Assembly: GCF_002246015.1 (NCBI RefSeq)
Contig: NZ_NOLJ01000011.1
Coordinates: forward strand, 209,722-273,721
DNA from: Nostoc sp. 'Peltigera membranacea cyanobiont' 210A
GTDB taxonomy: Bacteria; Cyanobacteriota; Cyanobacteriia; Cyanobacteriales; Nostocaceae
Length of the DNA: 64,000 bases
Reading direction: 5' to 3'
The notes under the pieces are model-generated. The model was not told the origin of the DNA. It did not search any database and was given only the letters and a program-made list of their open reading frames with translations. The stretch's first letter is position 1; every line of letters starts with the position of its first letter. A program made the translations under genes and the position numbers. Of this stretch, positions 61,838-64,000 are shown piece after piece.

Positions 61838-62212
61838 TTGGATAACCAGATTACCAAACCTGAAATTTTGATTCAGCGGATCGTTTTATTAACGCTGGCT
61901 ATACTGCTAGGAGTCCCTTTGGGCTTTTTTGGTGTTCAGTTGGTTCAAGCCTCCGATCCATATGTCAAGAGTGTTCTATCCCTAACAGGAAACCCAGTTC
62001 AAGGACACGCGATATTTCAAATTAACTGTGCTGGTTGTCATGGCTTGGAAGCAGACGGGCGAGTGGGGCCCAGTTTGCAAGCTGTTTCAAAGCACAAGTC
62101 TCGGTATGGGCTGATTCACCAAGTGATTAGTGGCGAAACACCGCCAATGCCAAAATTCCAACCTAGTGCTCAAGAAATGGCGGATCTTTTGAACTATTTA
62201 GAGTCGTTATAG
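61838..62212 (+). CDS. cytM: Membrane-anchored cytochrome c, CytM
   Basis: 124 residues, TTG start. N-terminal hydrophobic anchor at about 14-36 is retained in CytM. The haem site is Cys64-x-x-Cys67-His68 (CAGCH) and the Met ligand is Met104 (PPMPKF). CytM is an alternative carrier that affects photosynthesis and respiration under stress. Confidence 0.92.
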   Translation: MDNQITKPEILIQRIVLLTLAILLGVPLGFFGVQLVQASDPYVKSVLSLTGNPVQGHAIFQINCAGCHGLEADGRVGPSLQAVSKHKSRYGLIHQVISGETPPMPKFQPSAQEMADLLNYLESL

Positions 62213-62856
62213 ACCTAAGAATTTTTGGTTGTAGGATACATACAATACCCTTATGTAAAAAGGCAGAATAGGATGTGTGCCTTGTTACACCTCTGATAAA
62301 TGTAAAGAGATCCCTAGATACTCGATAGCGATCGCACAGTGTCTCGTAGAGACGCTTTAGCAACGTAGGAGCGTTGCCCTTGGCACATCACGCCTGCTCT
62401 ACTTGAGAAAATTCCAAACACTTAAGTGCGAGACGCTGCGCGTAGCTTGCTTCCCCGTAAGAGTACGCGTACTAACGTCCTTCACGTCTCCCCTTATCTA
62501 CCAAACGGTCTTTTGAGGTTGGGAGAAGAATCACGACACTAATACCACTGTGCCTCTATACATAATAATAGAAACCTCAAAATAGCCTAGCTCCGATAAA
62601 CTTCGTCTTCTAAACTCGTAGTGGCGAGAACTATATTTTGTCTTTATCTTTACATCCACTAGTATTTGCGTAGAATCTTTGATAAAAACTCATATAAACT
62701 GTATATTTTTAAGTATGTTAGCAAGTAACTATTTAATTATTGCGAAAGTGAGGTTAGTATACCTAACTCTGTAGAATTAAGGTAAAAGCTCCTAGTAAAT
62801 GGGCTACGGTATAGCTTCTTTAACAGACTAAATATTCTTGAGATGCCCGAAAGCTA
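62213..62856. other. Intergenic with several dispersed repeats
   Basis: 644 nt. Repeat fragments at about 62335-62385 (GTAGAGACGCTTTAGCAACG) and 62440-62457 (GCGTAGCTTGCTTCCCCG, also at 43185). No gene supported. Confidence 0.55.
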
Positions 62857-63621
62857 ATGACCGAAACGATCCAAATCGGTAATCGTACAATCACAGCTAG
62901 TGAACTGATTTCCTTACTGGCAAGTTACCAAATGCTGCCACAGTTGCAGCGAGAATTGATCATTGATGAGGCAATAGAGCAAAACTTGCGCTCCGCCAAG
63001 ATTGCAATAGACTGTACACCAGAGGAAGTAGCCCAAGCTAAACAGCAGTTTTACGCCGAAAAACAGTTCAAAAATGAAGAAGATATCCAGGCTTGGATGG
63101 CACATCAAGGGCTGAATCCAGATCAACTAGAAGTTATCACCACTCGTAAGCTGAAAATTGAAAAATTCAAGCAAGCCACTTGGGGTAATAAACTGGAATC
63201 TTACTTTTTTCAGTCCAAGGCAAAACTGGACAAAGTAATTTATTCCCTACTACGAACCCAGGATGTGGGAATTGCCCAAGAACTATACTTCAGGATTCAG
63301 GCAAAAGAAAACTCTTTTGCTGATTTAGCACGGGAATACTCACTCGGACCGGAAGCCCAAACTGGTGGCTTGGTAGGCCCGATTGAATTGAATGCACTAC
63401 ATCCGATAATGGTGCAAATGCTCTCTAGCACTCAACCAAGTCAGATATTGCCCCCTACCCGTATCGCTGAATGGTTTGTAATTTTGCGTTTAGAAAAATT
63501 TATTCCAGCACAACTGGATGAATTTATGAAAGTGCGCTTGCTGAATGAACTTTTTGAAACTTGGCTACAAGAACAGCAAAAGCAAATCATGTCTCCACTA
63601 CAAGCGGAGGGGGATACGTGA
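62857..63621 (+). CDS. PpiC-type peptidyl-prolyl isomerase
   Basis: 254 residues. N-terminal SurA-like helical part (1-120) and a parvulin domain (about 128-230: AKENSFADLAREYSLGPEAQTGGLVGPI). No signal peptide, so it is cytoplasmic or exported by a different route. In cyanobacteria such genes are often beside type I secretion genes; those would lie past the window end. Confidence 0.9.
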   Translation: MTETIQIGNRTITASELISLLASYQMLPQLQRELIIDEAIEQNLRSAKIAIDCTPEEVAQAKQQFYAEKQFKNEEDIQAWMAHQGLNPDQLEVITTRKLKIEKFKQATWGNKLESYFFQSKAKLDKVIYSLLRTQDVGIAQELYFRIQAKENSFADLAREYSLGPEAQTGGLVGPIELNALHPIMVQMLSSTQPSQILPPTRIAEWFVILRLEKFIPAQLDEFMKVRLLNELFETWLQEQQKQIMSPLQAEGDT

Positions 63622-63768
63622 CAATACTATCTTTGGCAACTTCGTATTATTAATCCCTCTTCTGTCACTTTCCGCGAGGGCGATCGCTAGAAGCCTCATG
63701 AGGCAACCAATACAAGCTACACTATTACAAAAAAATCCGTCTTGTATTTGTTATTAGAAAATAATCGC

Positions 63769-63797
63769 GCGTAGGCGTAGCCCGTCGTAGACATCGC
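63769..63797 (-). repeat. 29-bp dispersed repeat, intergenic copy
   Basis: The complement matches the copy inside the DUF3370 gene at 28 of 29 bases. Confidence 0.85.
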
Positions 63798-63885
63798 CTG
63801 CTATACAAAAGCTCTAGAATTCAGAAATGGCAAAAGTTTTCGGAGAGTGAGAGAAGAGGGAATACATTACCCAACAACCATAACA

Positions 63886-63917
63886 AAAAGCCCCAGGCTG
63901 TGGAGCGTGGGGCTTTT
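63886..63917 (+). terminator. Rho-independent terminator
   Basis: AAAAGCCCC and GGGGCTTTT arms with a 14-nt loop; the T4 closes the stem, with A5 on the other side, so it could serve both strands. Confidence 0.8.
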
Positions 63918-64000
63918 GGTATTGTATGAATTAAAAAACCTGGCATCGAGCTATTTTTGCGTAGGGCTACCCCTAAACTATCGTTGCCGCAGCAGCGTTT

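Noticed and set aside
1..64000. tRNA or rRNA genes
   Set aside because: No T-loop pattern with matching stems and no rRNA-like stretch was found by eye.

Overview
The window comes from a filamentous, heterocyst-forming cyanobacterium of the Nostoc/Anabaena group. Evidence: GCGATCGC (HIP1-type) octamers occur throughout, including inside genes. There are plant-type zeta-carotene desaturase, PetG and CytM genes, a hetZ-patU pair, and tandem AMIN-domain cell-wall amidases. Intergenic regions carry heptamer STRR arrays and other short dispersed repeats typical of Nostocales. From memory, the order mreB / ssb / amiC1-amiC2 / murI / solanesyl-PP synthase / hetZ-patU resembles the Anabaena PCC 7120 segment all0087 to alr0101; this was not checked by alignment. 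No rRNA, tRNA or CRISPR array was found.

Layout. 0-8 kb: end of an ABC-2 permease gene, a secreted protein, PrxQ, CobQ and a ferredoxin. Then a defence-like islet: higBA with a palindromic operator and hicAB whose toxin is frameshifted. Then SRPBCC and CrtQ. 8.4-10.5 kb: a short ribbon-helix-helix gene and a 1.8 kb stretch almost without genes. 10.5-16.3 kb: DUF6930-like protein, IscA, TPR protein, small proteins, an epimerase and an FHA protein, separated by STRR arrays and a 21-bp minisatellite. 16.5-27 kb: Cu-type P-type ATPase, an orphan tnpB, TM2 and CPBP membrane proteins, DUF29, Nmad2 and a GH13 amylase. 27.6-32.8 kb: an acidic protein, a Ser/Thr kinase and RibD.

33-52 kb is a cell-shape, cell-wall and differentiation block: mreBCD, ssb with a LexA-type box, a SIMPL protein, an IS630 copy, a cation/proton antiporter, two septal-type amidases, glutamate racemase, solanesyl diphosphate synthase, hetZ and patU. 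52-64 kb holds a transglutaminase-like membrane protein lacking its catalytic Cys and His, an S24/UmuD-like protein, a receiver protein without its phospho-Asp, DUF3370, a C15 peptidase, HisH, RsmD, PetG, CytM and a PpiC-type isomerase.

The most unusual theme is repeat biology. The same short repeats that fill intergenic DNA also sit in frame inside at least three conserved genes (copper ATPase, ribD, DUF3370), in two cases with a near-identical intergenic copy in this window. A 21-bp minisatellite open in several frames is bracketed by complementary G-rich and C-rich arrays. No complete new multi-gene system is evident. The best candidates for follow-up are the coding repeats, the minisatellite element, the broken hicA, the orphan Nmad2 and the two predicted pseudoenzymes.
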